Shown here one piece after another: positions 7,549-15,234 of a stretch of DNA of 22,398 nucleotides. Numbering within the stretch: the first letter of the stretch is position 1; each line of letters begins with the position of its first letter. Source of the stretch: Alphaproteobacteria bacterium (GTDB taxonomy: Bacteria > Pseudomonadota > Alphaproteobacteria > Sphingomonadales > Emcibacteraceae); the NCBI GenBank assembly GCA_013152615.1, contig JAADGA010000216.1, positions 1,335 through 23,732 on the forward strand, in the 5' to 3' direction. The notes beneath the pieces were generated by a model. That model saw only the letters and a list, made by a program, of their open reading frames with translations, did not search any database and had not been told where the DNA came from. The position numbers and the translations under genes were made by a program.

Positions 7549-8349
7549 TTACCAGTGATTTCTGAGTTGGCGCAGGGCCTTGAATATTTCCCTCGGGCCG
7601 GGGTTGTCGCCAATATTGGCCTTTTCTCTTTTTAGTTTTTCGACGATGACCGGGTTGGTCAGCCGGAAAAAACTGTTGATACGCCGCTCCTCTGCCAGCG
7701 TGGTGATATAGGCGTTATCGGGGTTCTGGCCGCGTAATTTATCCAGCATTGTCTGTGCGGCCGCATTATCCGGTTCGCGGTCGAGGGTAAATTCGAGATT
7801 ATTGATGATATAATCATGGCCCGGATAGATCAGGGTATTGTCCGCCAGCGGGTCGAGCTTATGGGTGAAGCTGTCATAGAGGTCATCCGGGTTGCCGCTA
7901 TGGCAGTTTCCGGCACCGGCATTGAACAGGGTATCACCGCAGAAAAGCGCGGGCTGCGTCGTTTTTGATAACAGGCACAGATGGCTCATGGTATGGCCGG
8001 GGGTGTCCAGAACCTCAAGTGTAACCGTTGTGCCGATTGTAATTATGTCCCCGGCTTTCAGGCCGACATCAACATTCTGGATTGTGGCCATCGCCCCATG
8101 ATGGGCATAGATTTTTGCGCCGGTCCGCTGCTGCATTTCCGCGTTACCGCCAATATGATCCCAATGGTCATGAGTATTGATAATTTTGGTTATTTTCAGA
8201 TTTTCGCCTTGTGCTGCCTCGAGGCATTTTGCAACGTCAAGCGGGTCAATGACCACCGCTTCACGCGTGCGCGGACAGGCAATCAGATAGTGAAAATTCC
8301 TGAAGGGATTATCGGCATATATCTGAAGGGTGATCATATTCGGCCTCAT
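7549..8349 (-). CDS. gloB: Hydroxyacylglutathione hydrolase (glyoxalase II), metallo-beta-lactamase fold
   Basis: The 266-aa product has the two-domain layout of glyoxalase II, which hydrolyses S-D-lactoylglutathione to lactate and glutathione after glyoxalase I. Metal ligands visible are His60, His62, Asp64 and His65 in NTHDHWDH, His119 in TPGHTMSH, Asp139 in CGDTLF and His178 in YPGHDY. The C-terminal helical part with TLAEERRINSFFRL is the glutathione-binding domain typical of GloB rather than of other beta-lactamase-fold enzymes, and the length is normal. The first ATG overlaps the DUF2849 stop (ATGA at 8346-8349). An ATG four codons later (8337) has a better Shine-Dalgarno (GAGG, 6 nt) and may be the true start. 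It probably acts in the cytosol on methylglyoxal-derived thioesters. Confidence 0.9.
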   Translation of the reverse strand: MRPNMITLQIYADNPFRNFHYLIACPRTREAVVIDPLDVAKCLEAAQGENLKITKIINTHDHWDHIGGNAEMQQRTGAKIYAHHGAMATIQNVDVGLKAGDIITIGTTVTLEVLDTPGHTMSHLCLLSKTTQPALFCGDTLFNAGAGNCHSGNPDDLYDSFTHKLDPLADNTLIYPGHDYIINNLEFTLDREPDNAAAQTMLDKLRGQNPDNAYITTLAEERRINSFFRLTNPVIVEKLKREKANIGDNPGPREIFKALRQLRNHW

Positions 8350-8660
8350 GCCTGGCTTTTGGCCGCATGGCCATAACGGCTTGAGGGGCCACTGGCACGG
8401 ATTCTTTCACGGGTGGTCAGCGGGATATGGTTGCGGTCAACCGGGACTATGGTACAATCAATAACGATATTATTTGCCATATCCTGTTTTGCCTGCTCGA
8501 ACGCCAGTGCCAGCATATTCTCCGTCTGACTATCGTCATCATAGACCGACGCTTTGGCTATATCGGTATCCCAGAAACTGTCCGCGCCATTCTGAACATA
8601 GTAAACATTCAGCCCGCTACGCAGGTGATTGGCGGAAATAACATTCAGTGGATTGGTCAT
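8346..8660 (-). CDS. DUF2849 domain protein
   Basis: The 104-aa product matches DUF2849: an N-terminal NVISANHLRSGLNVYYV strand, a central helical stretch with LALAFEQAKQDM, and the conserved end TTRERIRASGPSSRYG. This family is found mainly in alphaproteobacteria, often beside the nitrite/sulfite reductase gene of assimilatory sulfate reduction. Here no such gene is nearby and its partner is gloB, so that role cannot be inferred from context. The ATG at 8660 has AGGA with a 6-nt spacer; the open frame to 8720 has no ribosome site and runs through the promoter. The stop overlaps the gloB start by 4 bases, so the two are likely translated together. Confidence 0.85.
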   Translation of the reverse strand: MTNPLNVISANHLRSGLNVYYVQNGADSFWDTDIAKASVYDDDSQTENMLALAFEQAKQDMANNIVIDCTIVPVDRNHIPLTTRERIRASGPSSRYGHAAKSQA

Positions 8661-8682
8661 GGTTAATCCTGAAGATAAGGGT

Positions 8683-8703
8683 TGTCCCCAAGTATATGGG
8701 ACA
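8683..8703. repeat. Inverted repeat TGTCCC-N9-GGGACA overlapping a -10 box
   Basis: A 6-bp perfect inverted repeat (8683-8688 and 8698-8703) flanks a 9-base centre that contains the likely -10 box of the DUF2849-gloB-SCP2 operon. The position fits a repressor operator, though a chance hairpin is possible. Confidence 0.45.
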
Positions 8704-8720
8704 GGATTGCGATAAAGCAA
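8691..8720 (-). promoter_or_regulatory. Putative sigma70-type promoter of the DUF2849-gloB-SCP2 operon
   Basis: Read on the - strand, TTGCTT (8715-8720) and TATACT (8691-8696) are separated by 18 nt. The start of transcription would be about 25 nt before the DUF2849 ATG. Alphaproteobacterial housekeeping promoters resemble this pattern. No other good candidate lies in the 75-bp gap. Confidence 0.45.
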
Positions 8721-8735
8721 GCGGTCAGGCGCGTT

Positions 8736-9929
8736 TTAACAGGGATTTTCTGCTTTAACAAGTCGTTCGGCAGGCAGGTAAAGCGTTACCGTGGTGCCAT
8801 TGCCGAGGGAACTTATAACCGAGACGGTGCCGCCGTGCTTTTCAACCAGCTGCTTGACATAGGAAAGGCCAAAACCAATGCCGGTGGTCGGGGTGGAATA
8901 TATATCTGACAGATGGGTATCATAACAGAAAATCTTGGCCAGCTGTTGTGACGACATGCCAACCCCGTCATCAGTACAGCTGATCAGGCAGCAGCCATTG
9001 CTGTCCCGGCAGGCGCTTACGGTTATCCTGCCACCAGCCGGGGTAAATTTCAGCGCATTGGTCAGCAGGCTGTGAATGACCTGTTGCAGCCGCGACTTGT
9101 CACCAAATAAATTTATCTCTTCCGGCGTGACATGATAGCTGATGATGACGTCACCTTTTTCGGCCTCTGTCGATATTTTATCAAGACATGACCCAATCAT
9201 ATCTGCGACCGGAAACGCCTGTTCCTGCAGATCAAATTCTGTCGTTTCCAGTTCTTTTAACTCCAGCAGATTATCAATCAGCCGCAGCAGATCAAGTCCG
9301 GCCCCGTGAATATCATGGGCGCAATTCTTATAGGATTCCTGTCCTATTGGTCCGAGCATTTCGGTCATGATGACTTCGGAATATCCCAGAATCCCGTTGA
9401 GGGGGGTCTTGAAATCATGATGCATGGCGGCGAGCAGACTTTGCTTTATTTCCCGTGCGGCTTTATCGCGGAAATAGTTGCTGTCGTTATTTTCCCGAAG
9501 GACACAGATAAATCTGGAGCCTTTGTCATCGCTGCTGAAAGGCCGGATGGTCATGTCAATATCAAGAATCCGGCCATTCCGGTTGATCCACGGACAGAAC
9601 AGAATGGCAGCCTGACGGCTGGCCAGCGCCTGCTCTATCACATGGCGGTTTGATCCCGAGCGGGTTTGGGCCAGAAAATCATACAGCGAGCGACCATATA
9701 TTTCATCGAGCGGATAGCCGGTAATCAATTCAAAATGGTGGTTGATGTCGAGGATTACCGGGAATTGATCGTCACGGTCGCGGGAAATGATGGCGATGGC
9801 GTTGCTGACCTCGTGGAAGACCGAGTTAAACAAGCCAAATTCTTTTTCATGGTATGAGGCCGCCAGCAGATCAGGGTCGGAAATCTTTTCCCCCTTCCGG
9901 GTGGGATTATCAAATAAAGAAGCATTCAT
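8736..9929 (-). CDS. PAS domain sensor histidine kinase
   Basis: This 397-aa protein is a complete HisKA/HATPase kinase without membrane segments, so it should be cytoplasmic. A PAS domain spans roughly residues 35-150 (ITGYPLDEIYGRSLYDFL; FICVLRENND). The dimerisation helix has the H-box MHHDFKTPLNGILGYSEV, with His171 as phospho-acceptor by alignment to SHEFRTPLN. The catalytic domain is intact: Asn291 in SLLTNALKFTPAGG, Asp321 in CTDDGVGM, the second glycine box GIGFGLSYVKQLVEKHGG, and a closing SLGNGTTVTLYLP. The segment GYSEVIMTEMLGPIG after the His resembles alphaproteobacterial PleC/PdhS-type kinases. No response regulator is adjacent. Its upstream region carries a perfect CtrA-type box and four GANTC sites, so cell-cycle expression is likely. 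The signal sensed is unknown. Confidence 0.9.
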   Translation of the reverse strand: MNASLFDNPTRKGEKISDPDLLAASYHEKEFGLFNSVFHEVSNAIAIISRDRDDQFPVILDINHHFELITGYPLDEIYGRSLYDFLAQTRSGSNRHVIEQALASRQAAILFCPWINRNGRILDIDMTIRPFSSDDKGSRFICVLRENNDSNYFRDKAAREIKQSLLAAMHHDFKTPLNGILGYSEVIMTEMLGPIGQESYKNCAHDIHGAGLDLLRLIDNLLELKELETTEFDLQEQAFPVADMIGSCLDKISTEAEKGDVIISYHVTPEEINLFGDKSRLQQVIHSLLTNALKFTPAGGRITVSACRDSNGCCLISCTDDGVGMSSQQLAKIFCYDTHLSDIYSTPTTGIGFGLSYVKQLVEKHGGTVSVISSLGNGTTVTLYLPAERLVKAENPC

Positions 9930-9956
9930 CGCTTAAACAGCCTGCATTTCTATAGA

Positions 9957-10015
9957 GATTCCTGCTATGGATTCAAATCACTAGCTGAATCATCTCTTAA
10001 ATATTGCGCCGAATC
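9957..10015. promoter_or_regulatory. Cluster of four GANTC (CcrM methylation) sites
   Basis: GANTC occurs at 9957-9961, 9970-9974, 9987-9991 and 10011-10015, four times in 59 bp upstream of the histidine kinase gene, where about one per 256 bp is expected at even base use. CcrM methylates GANTC in alphaproteobacteria and the methylation state controls several cell-cycle promoters. The sites are seen directly; their function is inferred. Confidence 0.6.
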
Positions 10016-10025
10016 AACAAAAAAA

Positions 10026-10041
10026 TTAACCTTTTGTTAAC
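10026..10041. promoter_or_regulatory. Perfect CtrA-type box TTAA-N7-TTAAC
   Basis: TTAACCTTTTGTTAAC matches the full CtrA recognition pattern TTAA-N7-TTAA. It lies about 97-112 bp upstream of the histidine kinase start and 38 bp before the nearest GANTC centre region ends on that side. An A/T-rich stretch suited to a -10 element (around 9998-10006 on the - strand) follows toward the gene. No other gene has its 5' end here, because the pilus operon ends from the other side. Confidence 0.6.
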
Positions 10042-10077
10042 TAATATGGAATCTGTCCCGGTCCTTGCGGTGCCGGG

Positions 10078-10094
10078 TGCCGGATCATCCGGCA
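10078..10094. terminator. Inverted repeat after the tad operon, weak terminator candidate
   Basis: TGCCGGA (10078-10084) and TCCGGCA (10088-10094) form a 7-bp G/C-rich stem with a 3-nt loop, 70 bp after the last pilus gene stop. No T-run follows on the - strand, so factor-independent termination would be weak. It could instead stabilise the mRNA end. Confidence 0.3.
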
Positions 10095-10163
10095 AATAAA
10101 GCCTTTGGATACGCGGCGGTTTGATGGAGCATGCATTCTGGTAAATCATTTTGCCACAAATAG

Positions 10164-10778
10164 TTATGGGCATCCATTCGTGAATGTGATCGTTTTGTAA
10201 CGGGGCTTTTCCACCGCGACCTGATAGATATCATGGGTGGTGAACATGCCGGTGCTAAACAGGTTTCCAAGGGCGATAAAAACGGGCTGGTAATGATAGA
10301 TTATTTCCGAAATAACCACAGTTTCCTTTGGGGCCAGGGTGAATTGTCCGGGAATAACCGCCAGATTGGCTTGCCCGCCAGCAGTGCCGATTTTGCTGGT
10401 CAGGGTGGTATTGGTCGTGCCCTTGCATTGCAATTCAATTATATTCCCGCCCGAAGTCCCGGTGACGTAAGAGACGAATATCTGCCCGTCCGTTCCCAAT
10501 GACAGCGGCTTCATGATGTTATCGACCGCATCAAAAATATTTTTTATCGCACCGCTGGTCAGGGTTTTATTCTGCGAGACAAGATTGCTGACCGAGGTCA
10601 CCGTCATGCTCGATTTCCGGTTTGCCATCAGCAGTCGGAAAGTCTCGAACCCTCCGAGCAACAGCAGTAGAACCACGGGAAAGACAAAAGCAAATTCAAT
10701 CAGAATGGTGCCTTTTTGTGATTTTCTCAGCTTGCGGATAAAGTCGGGAATAAGTCGCTTTTTACCTGTGATCAGCAT
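10164..10778 (-). CDS. TadE-like minor pseudopilin
   Basis: The 204-aa product starts with a basic segment, then KSQKGTILIEFAFVFPVVLLLLLGGFETFRLL: the TadE-family N-terminal signature, with the pseudopilin-like Glu four residues after a Gly-Thr-Ile-Leu stretch and one membrane helix (about residues 24-45). The rest is a periplasmic domain of about 155 residues ending NGCP. It is too short for TadG and has no von Willebrand A domain. In Flp pilus systems TadE/TadF are processed by the TadV/CpaA peptidase and serve as minor pilus or assembly parts. GGGGGA lies just before the ATG, and the upstream tadE stop is 9 bp away, so it is the last gene of the operon. TadE versus TadF cannot be decided by eye. 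Confidence 0.82.
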   Translation of the reverse strand: MLITGKKRLIPDFIRKLRKSQKGTILIEFAFVFPVVLLLLLGGFETFRLLMANRKSSMTVTSVSNLVSQNKTLTSGAIKNIFDAVDNIMKPLSLGTDGQIFVSYVTGTSGGNIIELQCKGTTNTTLTSKIGTAGGQANLAVIPGQFTLAPKETVVISEIIYHYQPVFIALGNLFSTGMFTTHDIYQVAVEKPRYKTITFTNGCP

Positions 10779-10787
10779 GATGTCCCC

Positions 10788-11429
10788 CTATATCTTTACC
10801 TTGGCCGTACATCCGGGAACCGGTGTCCCGTAGGGCTCATTCTGAATAACAGTACTGGCGGTCAATCTGATTTTACCGCTGCCATCACCGATCATCCGCG
10901 AGAAAAATCCGGTCATGAAATTGGCATCATAGACGACTTTATACAGCACCACCTGACTGGGCCCGCCAAGACCGGCAGTGCCGACCTCCGCATCCCACTT
11001 GTTGTTACAGTTCAGGTCGGTGTAACTGTCAACGCCCGGGGTATAGACCCCGTCACCGTTAACATCTGTATAGGGTTCCGCCAGACCAACATTGCCAAAG
11101 TTGTCATAGACCTTTTGCGTGATCACCAGATTTTTCAGGTTGATCATGCCGAATGTCTCTTTCTTTAACAGGTCATTGATATAGGTGGCCCGGGTCAGTC
11201 CGCTGGCGGTATAGCCGGTCATACCGGCCCGGGACGCTTCGGAAATTGCGCCTTCAAGCAGGGTACTGCTGAGCATGGTCATGCCGATTTCCAATGTGCC
11301 AATGGTCGCAAGCGCAATCACCGGCAGCACAAAAACCAGTTCAAGCAGCACCGAACCGGCGGTGTCACCGACGAGCCGCTGAAAAATCTTTCTCATGCGG
11401 TTTATTTTAATCTTGTCTTTTCTTTTCAT
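10788..11429 (-). CDS. TadE-family pseudopilin with Asp/Asn-rich metal-binding-like loops
   Basis: The 213-aa product has the TadE signature DTAGSVLLELVFVLPVIALATIG (residues 22-44; Glu30 in place), one N-terminal membrane helix and a periplasmic domain. Residues 122-134 (DVNGDGVYTPGVD) and 138-148 (DLNCNNKWDAE) resemble calcium-binding loops of the D-x-N-x-D-G kind; calcium binding is an inference. The domain ends in a Cys-containing segment (VPGCTAKVKI). The start at 11429 is chosen because CAGGAG lies 8 nt upstream; the frame continues to 11462 without a ribosome site. It follows tadC after 77 bp and precedes a second TadE-like gene after 9 bp. Confidence 0.85.
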   Translation of the reverse strand: MKRKDKIKINRMRKIFQRLVGDTAGSVLLELVFVLPVIALATIGTLEIGMTMLSSTLLEGAISEASRAGMTGYTASGLTRATYINDLLKKETFGMINLKNLVITQKVYDNFGNVGLAEPYTDVNGDGVYTPGVDSYTDLNCNNKWDAEVGTAGLGGPSQVVLYKVVYDANFMTGFFSRMIGDGSGKIRLTASTVIQNEPYGTPVPGCTAKVKI

Positions 11430-11506
11430 CTTAAAAGCTCCTGAATAATAACGTCTTGTCAAGCAGCTCTCCTTGCAACTTAGTCTTTCCCCGGTTTTGC
11501 CCGTCC

Positions 11507-12478
11507 CTAAAACAGGTTGTCGGAAATCTGGCAGGCGGCCGGCCCGAGCAAAACGACAAACAGGGTCGGCAAAATAAATAGAATAAGCGGAATTGTCATG
11601 GTGGCCGGCAGTTTGGCCGCCTTTTCCTCGGCCTTCATCATGCGTTCATTTCTGAATTCACTGGACAGCACCCTCAGGGATTGTGCCAGCGGGGTGCCGT
11701 ATTTTTCCGATTGAATAAGGGTTGCGGTTACCGATAACACTGCCGGCAGGGTGACGCGCTCGGCAAGGTTATTCAGCGCTTTTTTCCGATCGGGTAAAAA
11801 GCCGAGTTCCATCGCGGTATAGCTCAGTTCATCGGCAAGTTCCGGTCCGGTCTGGGCCATCTCCCGGATCACCCGTTGCAGGGCTGAATCCAGCGTCAGA
11901 CCGGCTTCGGCGCAGATAACCAGCAGGTCGAGCATATCCGGCAGGGATTTCTGCATGGTTTCGTTGCGCTTGAGGGTAATGTTTTTCAGGATGGTTTCCG
12001 GCAGGATAGAGGCGATCAGGACCGCACCGCCACTGACCAGAATTTTCATCACCGGTTTCAGGTCAAACAGCCCCATACCATAAATCAGGGTGACGGCAAT
12101 AATGCCGATAAAAACCGGCAGGATCAGCTTGAAGAACATAAAATAGACCAGGGCGTCTTTTGACCGATAGCCGCCCTGTAATAATTTCAGGCGAAATTTA
12201 TCCGCCTGTTCATTCTTCATCAGATGGAAAGAATTGACGATGCTTTGCATGGTCCCGAGGTAAGACGCCTTCTTTACGGTTGCCTTGCGTTTGGTTGGTG
12301 CAGAATAGCCGCGTTTCAGATCCTGTCGGCGCTCCTGCAGATGTTTGACCCGGCCATGCATCGGGTCCTTGATAATGCCGCTGCTCCAGATTGCCAGCAC
12401 CACAAGGAAGGCCGACACCGCGGCAAGAGCGGTGATAATGTCTTCGATGGTGATGCCGTCAGGCAGGTAAGCTTGCAT
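11507..12478 (-). CDS. tadC: TadC, Flp pilus inner-membrane platform protein (GspF family)
   Basis: The 323-aa product is a type II secretion F-domain protein of the TadC subgroup. A membrane helix at residues 14-32 is followed by a basic cytoplasmic stretch, two helices around 110-165, the F domain (MLDLLVICAEAGLTLDSAL; ELGFLPDRKKALNNLAER; LIQSEKYGTPLAQSLRVLSSEFR) and a last helix near the C-terminus (TIPLILFILPTLFVVLLGPA). The phrase CAEAGLTLDSAL and the KAEEKAAKLPATMTIPL segment are typical of TadC. With TadB it forms the platform turned by the CpaF ATPase. The ATG lies 3 bp after the tadB stop and GAGG spans that stop, so translation is coupled. Confidence 0.93.
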   Translation of the reverse strand: MQAYLPDGITIEDIITALAAVSAFLVVLAIWSSGIIKDPMHGRVKHLQERRQDLKRGYSAPTKRKATVKKASYLGTMQSIVNSFHLMKNEQADKFRLKLLQGGYRSKDALVYFMFFKLILPVFIGIIAVTLIYGMGLFDLKPVMKILVSGGAVLIASILPETILKNITLKRNETMQKSLPDMLDLLVICAEAGLTLDSALQRVIREMAQTGPELADELSYTAMELGFLPDRKKALNNLAERVTLPAVLSVTATLIQSEKYGTPLAQSLRVLSSEFRNERMMKAEEKAAKLPATMTIPLILFILPTLFVVLLGPAACQISDNLF

Positions 12479-12481
12479 ATT

Positions 12482-13459
12482 CTAGACCTCGAAATTTATC
12501 ATTTGTGACAGGATGAAAACCCCGATTCCCATCCACAGGCCCGCCCCCGCCAGCCCCATCTGTCCGCGCGGGTCGGTGAACATAACCGAAATATAGTCAT
12601 AATTTGTCATTAACAATATGCCGCCGACCAGAAAGGGCAGGGCACCAATGATATAGGCACTGGCCTTGCCTTCTGAAATCATCGCCCTGACCTTGAGCTT
12701 GAGCCGGGTTCGCCCGCGCAGTATTGTGACCAGATTGGTCAGGGTCTCTGCCAGATTACCGCCGGTTTCCCGCTGTATCGACAGGCTGATAACAAAAAAT
12801 TTGAAATCCGGGGTATCAAGCCGTTTCGCCGTCGACCACAGGGCTTCATCCATGGTTTTGCCCAGCCTGATTTCATCGGTGATCCGGCTGAATTCAGTGG
12901 CAATCGGATCCTGCATTTCCTGAGCGACAGCATGAATCGATTCGGTAACCGGCAGCCCGGCCCGCAATCCGCGAACAATCAGGTCTATGGCTTCAGGGAA
13001 TTGCCCGGTAAATTTCCCCAGTCTCTTTTTAATTGCCCGGTTGACAAAGGCATGGGGCAGGTAAAGGCCGATAAAGAGACCAATGATCAGGGATGTTACC
13101 AGTGACATATTGGTGGTAGCCACGATCAGCAGGGCAGAGAAAGCCGCCAGTATTATGGTGGTGACAATATATTTTTTAAAGTTGATATTCATGCCGGTTT
13201 TATCCAGCCGCCGCCTTAATTCGTCTGGTTTGGGGATGAAGCGGTCAAACAGCGAGGTCTCTTTTTTGACAAAGAGGCTTCGTTGTTCCCGGACAATATT
13301 TTTATTATGACCATAGCGCCTTTTGATGCGATTGAGTTTCTTGCCAATAATCTTGTTATTGGCACCCAATAGCCCCGATGCCACCGCCAGGGTTGCGATA
13401 ATAATAAATACCGAGGCAAAGATGCCGATGGTTATTATGGTCGGGTTGGTTATATCCAT
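12482..13459 (-). CDS. tadB: TadB, Flp pilus inner-membrane platform protein (GspF family)
   Basis: The 325-aa product has an N-terminal membrane helix (ITIGIFASVFIIIATLAVASG), two helices around residues 99-140, the F domain from about 160 to 290 (FPEAIDLIVRGLRAGLPVTESI; RITDEIRLGKTMDEALWSTAKR; RETGGNLAETLTNLVTILRGR; MISEGKASAYIIGALPF) and a final helix. Residues RAGLPVTESI and ETGGNLAETL are diagnostic of TadB. It lies 9 bp after cpaF and 3 bp before tadC. AGGA with a 7-nt spacer supports the ATG. Length is normal for the family. Confidence 0.93.
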   Translation of the reverse strand: MDITNPTIITIGIFASVFIIIATLAVASGLLGANNKIIGKKLNRIKRRYGHNKNIVREQRSLFVKKETSLFDRFIPKPDELRRRLDKTGMNINFKKYIVTTIILAAFSALLIVATTNMSLVTSLIIGLFIGLYLPHAFVNRAIKKRLGKFTGQFPEAIDLIVRGLRAGLPVTESIHAVAQEMQDPIATEFSRITDEIRLGKTMDEALWSTAKRLDTPDFKFFVISLSIQRETGGNLAETLTNLVTILRGRTRLKLKVRAMISEGKASAYIIGALPFLVGGILLMTNYDYISVMFTDPRGQMGLAGAGLWMGIGVFILSQMINFEV

Positions 13460-13468
13460 TATGTGTTC

Positions 13469-15205
13469 CTACAAGGCCTCCAGCAGGGCTTTTTCCAAGC
13501 CAAAATAAGATGCCTTTTCCGTGAAATGTGGTCTGACCCCGGTTGATTTGAACTCGCCCAGCAGGTTGCCGTCTGCATCCTCACCGGTAAATTCATAAAA
13601 AAACAAGTCCTGGGTCGTGATAATATCCCCTTCCATGCCGACGATTTCGGTGATCGTGGTACAGCGCCGCCCGCCGTCGCGCATCCGCGAGATCTGAACC
13701 ACCAGATCAACTGCCCCGGCGATCTGTTCACGCACCGCTTTTTGCGGCAGTTTCAGGTTGGCCATGCCGATCATATTCTCCATCCGGGTCAGCGCTTCAC
13801 GCGGGTTATTGGCGTGAAGGGTACACATGGAGCCGTCATGGCCGGTATTCATCGCCTGCAATACATCAAAGGCCTCGGCCCCGCGAACCTCGCCCAGAAT
13901 AATACGGTCCGGCCGCATACGCAGGGCATTCTTCACCAGATCGCGCATGCTGATCTCACCCTTGCCCTCAAGATTTGCCGGGCGGGTTTCCAATCGGACC
14001 ACATGGGGTTGTTGCATCTGGAGTTCGGCAGTATCCTCAATCGTCACCACCCGCTCACCCGGGTCAATCATCCGCGACAAAGCATTAAGCATGGTGGTTT
14101 TGCCGGAACCGGTGCCGCCGGAAATAAGGATATTCAAGCGGCAGGCCCCGGCAATTTTCAATACGGTTCCCATCTGGTGGGACAGGCTTTGCCAGTCGAT
14201 CATGTGATCAAGGGTGATTTTCTGTTTGGCAAATTTACGGATGGAAATCGAGGCGCCGTCAAGGGCCAGCGGCGGAATGATAATATTCACCCGGCTGCCA
14301 TCCATCAGGCGGGCATCGCACAGCGGGTTGGTCTCATCAACCCGGCGGCCGACGGCGGACACAATCCGGGTACAGATATTCATCAGATGATGATTGTCGC
14401 GAAAAGTCACATCGGAAAGTTGCAGCTTTCCGCCTTTTTCAATATAGACCTGTTTGGGGCCATTGACCATAATTTCGGTAATGCTTTCATCACTCAGCAG
14501 TGGTTCCAGCGGACCGAGCCCGAGCATGTCATGGAGCAGCATATTGACCAGATCACGCTGTTCGCGCAGATTGAGGTTGATCTTCTCCTGACTCATCAAC
14601 TCGTTGACCGCCTCGCTGACCTGTTCGGCCAGCTCCGAGCGGTCCATGTCATTGGCGGCAGAGGCGTCAATATATTCCAGCAGTAATGGCTGCAGCCGGT
14701 CCTTGGCATTCATGATGCTGTCCTGGCTGACCTGCTGCTTGTGTTCGTTGGTCTGTTTCTGCGCCGTTTTGCGTTTCTGAACGACGTTGGTTTCTGGTGT
14801 CGGATCTTTTTCCGGGGTGCTTTTGCGGGGGTCTATCGTCAAAAGATCATTCAGCAATACCGTGAAAAGATCGCGCCGTTCCAGATCATTCAGCTCTATC
14901 CGGTGCCGTTTGATTTCCTCAGCTATAATATTTTCAATAAAGCCGGTGAGGTCGCTGCGATCCATTTCACCGATCATTTCCGGACTGATCTTCTCCAGCA
15001 TTACCGAACTGATCAGGTCATAAGCCTTGTCAACGATTTTTGCATCCGAAAGGATCGGCGCGGCCCCGGCAGCGGAAACCACAGCGGAAACCTCATTTGA
15101 CGAGGCAAGATAGCTTTTGCCAAAGCCAGCCGTCGCACGATTTTTTTTCGCGATCAGGACTGACTTGTTGTCAGGGTTGGTTTTTCTTCCGAATGCCGGT
15201 TTCAT
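13469..15205 (-). CDS. cpaF: CpaF/TadA, Flp pilus assembly ATPase with duplicated N-terminal domain
   Basis: The 578-aa product is the secretion ATPase that powers Flp pilus assembly. Visible motifs are [21 protein letters not shown] (residues 229-249), Walker [10 protein letters not shown] (363-371), the Asp box [11 protein letters not shown] (386-396), Walker [10 protein letters not shown] (434-442) and the His box [15 protein letters not shown] (458-472). Most CpaF proteins are about 450-500 aa; here the N-terminus is longer because a 47-residue helical segment occurs twice (residues 80-126 and 186-232, 18 identities with no gap), joined by a charged linker rich in Lys, Thr, Pro and Gln (127-165). 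The gene follows cpaE by 29 bp and precedes tadB by 9 bp. The start has only a weak Shine-Dalgarno (GTGAGA). Confidence 0.95.
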   Translation of the reverse strand: MKPAFGRKTNPDNKSVLIAKKNRATAGFGKSYLASSNEVSAVVSAAGAAPILSDAKIVDKAYDLISSVMLEKISPEMIGEMDRSDLTGFIENIIAEEIKRHRIELNDLERRDLFTVLLNDLLTIDPRKSTPEKDPTPETNVVQKRKTAQKQTNEHKQQVSQDSIMNAKDRLQPLLLEYIDASAANDMDRSELAEQVSEAVNELMSQEKINLNLREQRDLVNMLLHDMLGLGPLEPLLSDESITEIMVNGPKQVYIEKGGKLQLSDVTFRDNHHLMNICTRIVSAVGRRVDETNPLCDARLMDGSRVNIIIPPLALDGASISIRKFAKQKITLDHMIDWQSLSHQMGTVLKIAGACRLNILISGGTGSGKTTMLNALSRMIDPGERVVTIEDTAELQMQQPHVVRLETRPANLEGKGEISMRDLVKNALRMRPDRIILGEVRGAEAFDVLQAMNTGHDGSMCTLHANNPREALTRMENMIGMANLKLPQKAVREQIAGAVDLVVQISRMRDGGRRCTTITEIVGMEGDIITTQDLFFYEFTGEDADGNLLGEFKSTGVRPHFTEKASYFGLEKALLEAL

Positions 15206-15234
15206 TATTTCTCACGATTACGCTGTTGATCAGG

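Noticed and set aside
11430..11506. TTGACA upstream of tadE as an internal promoter.
   Set aside because: No acceptable -10 box at 16-18 nt; the gap fits a plain operon spacer.
13742..14686. A 314-codon + strand frame opposite cpaF.
   Set aside because: It is the antisense shadow of clear ATPase motifs; long antisense frames are common over G/C-rich third positions.
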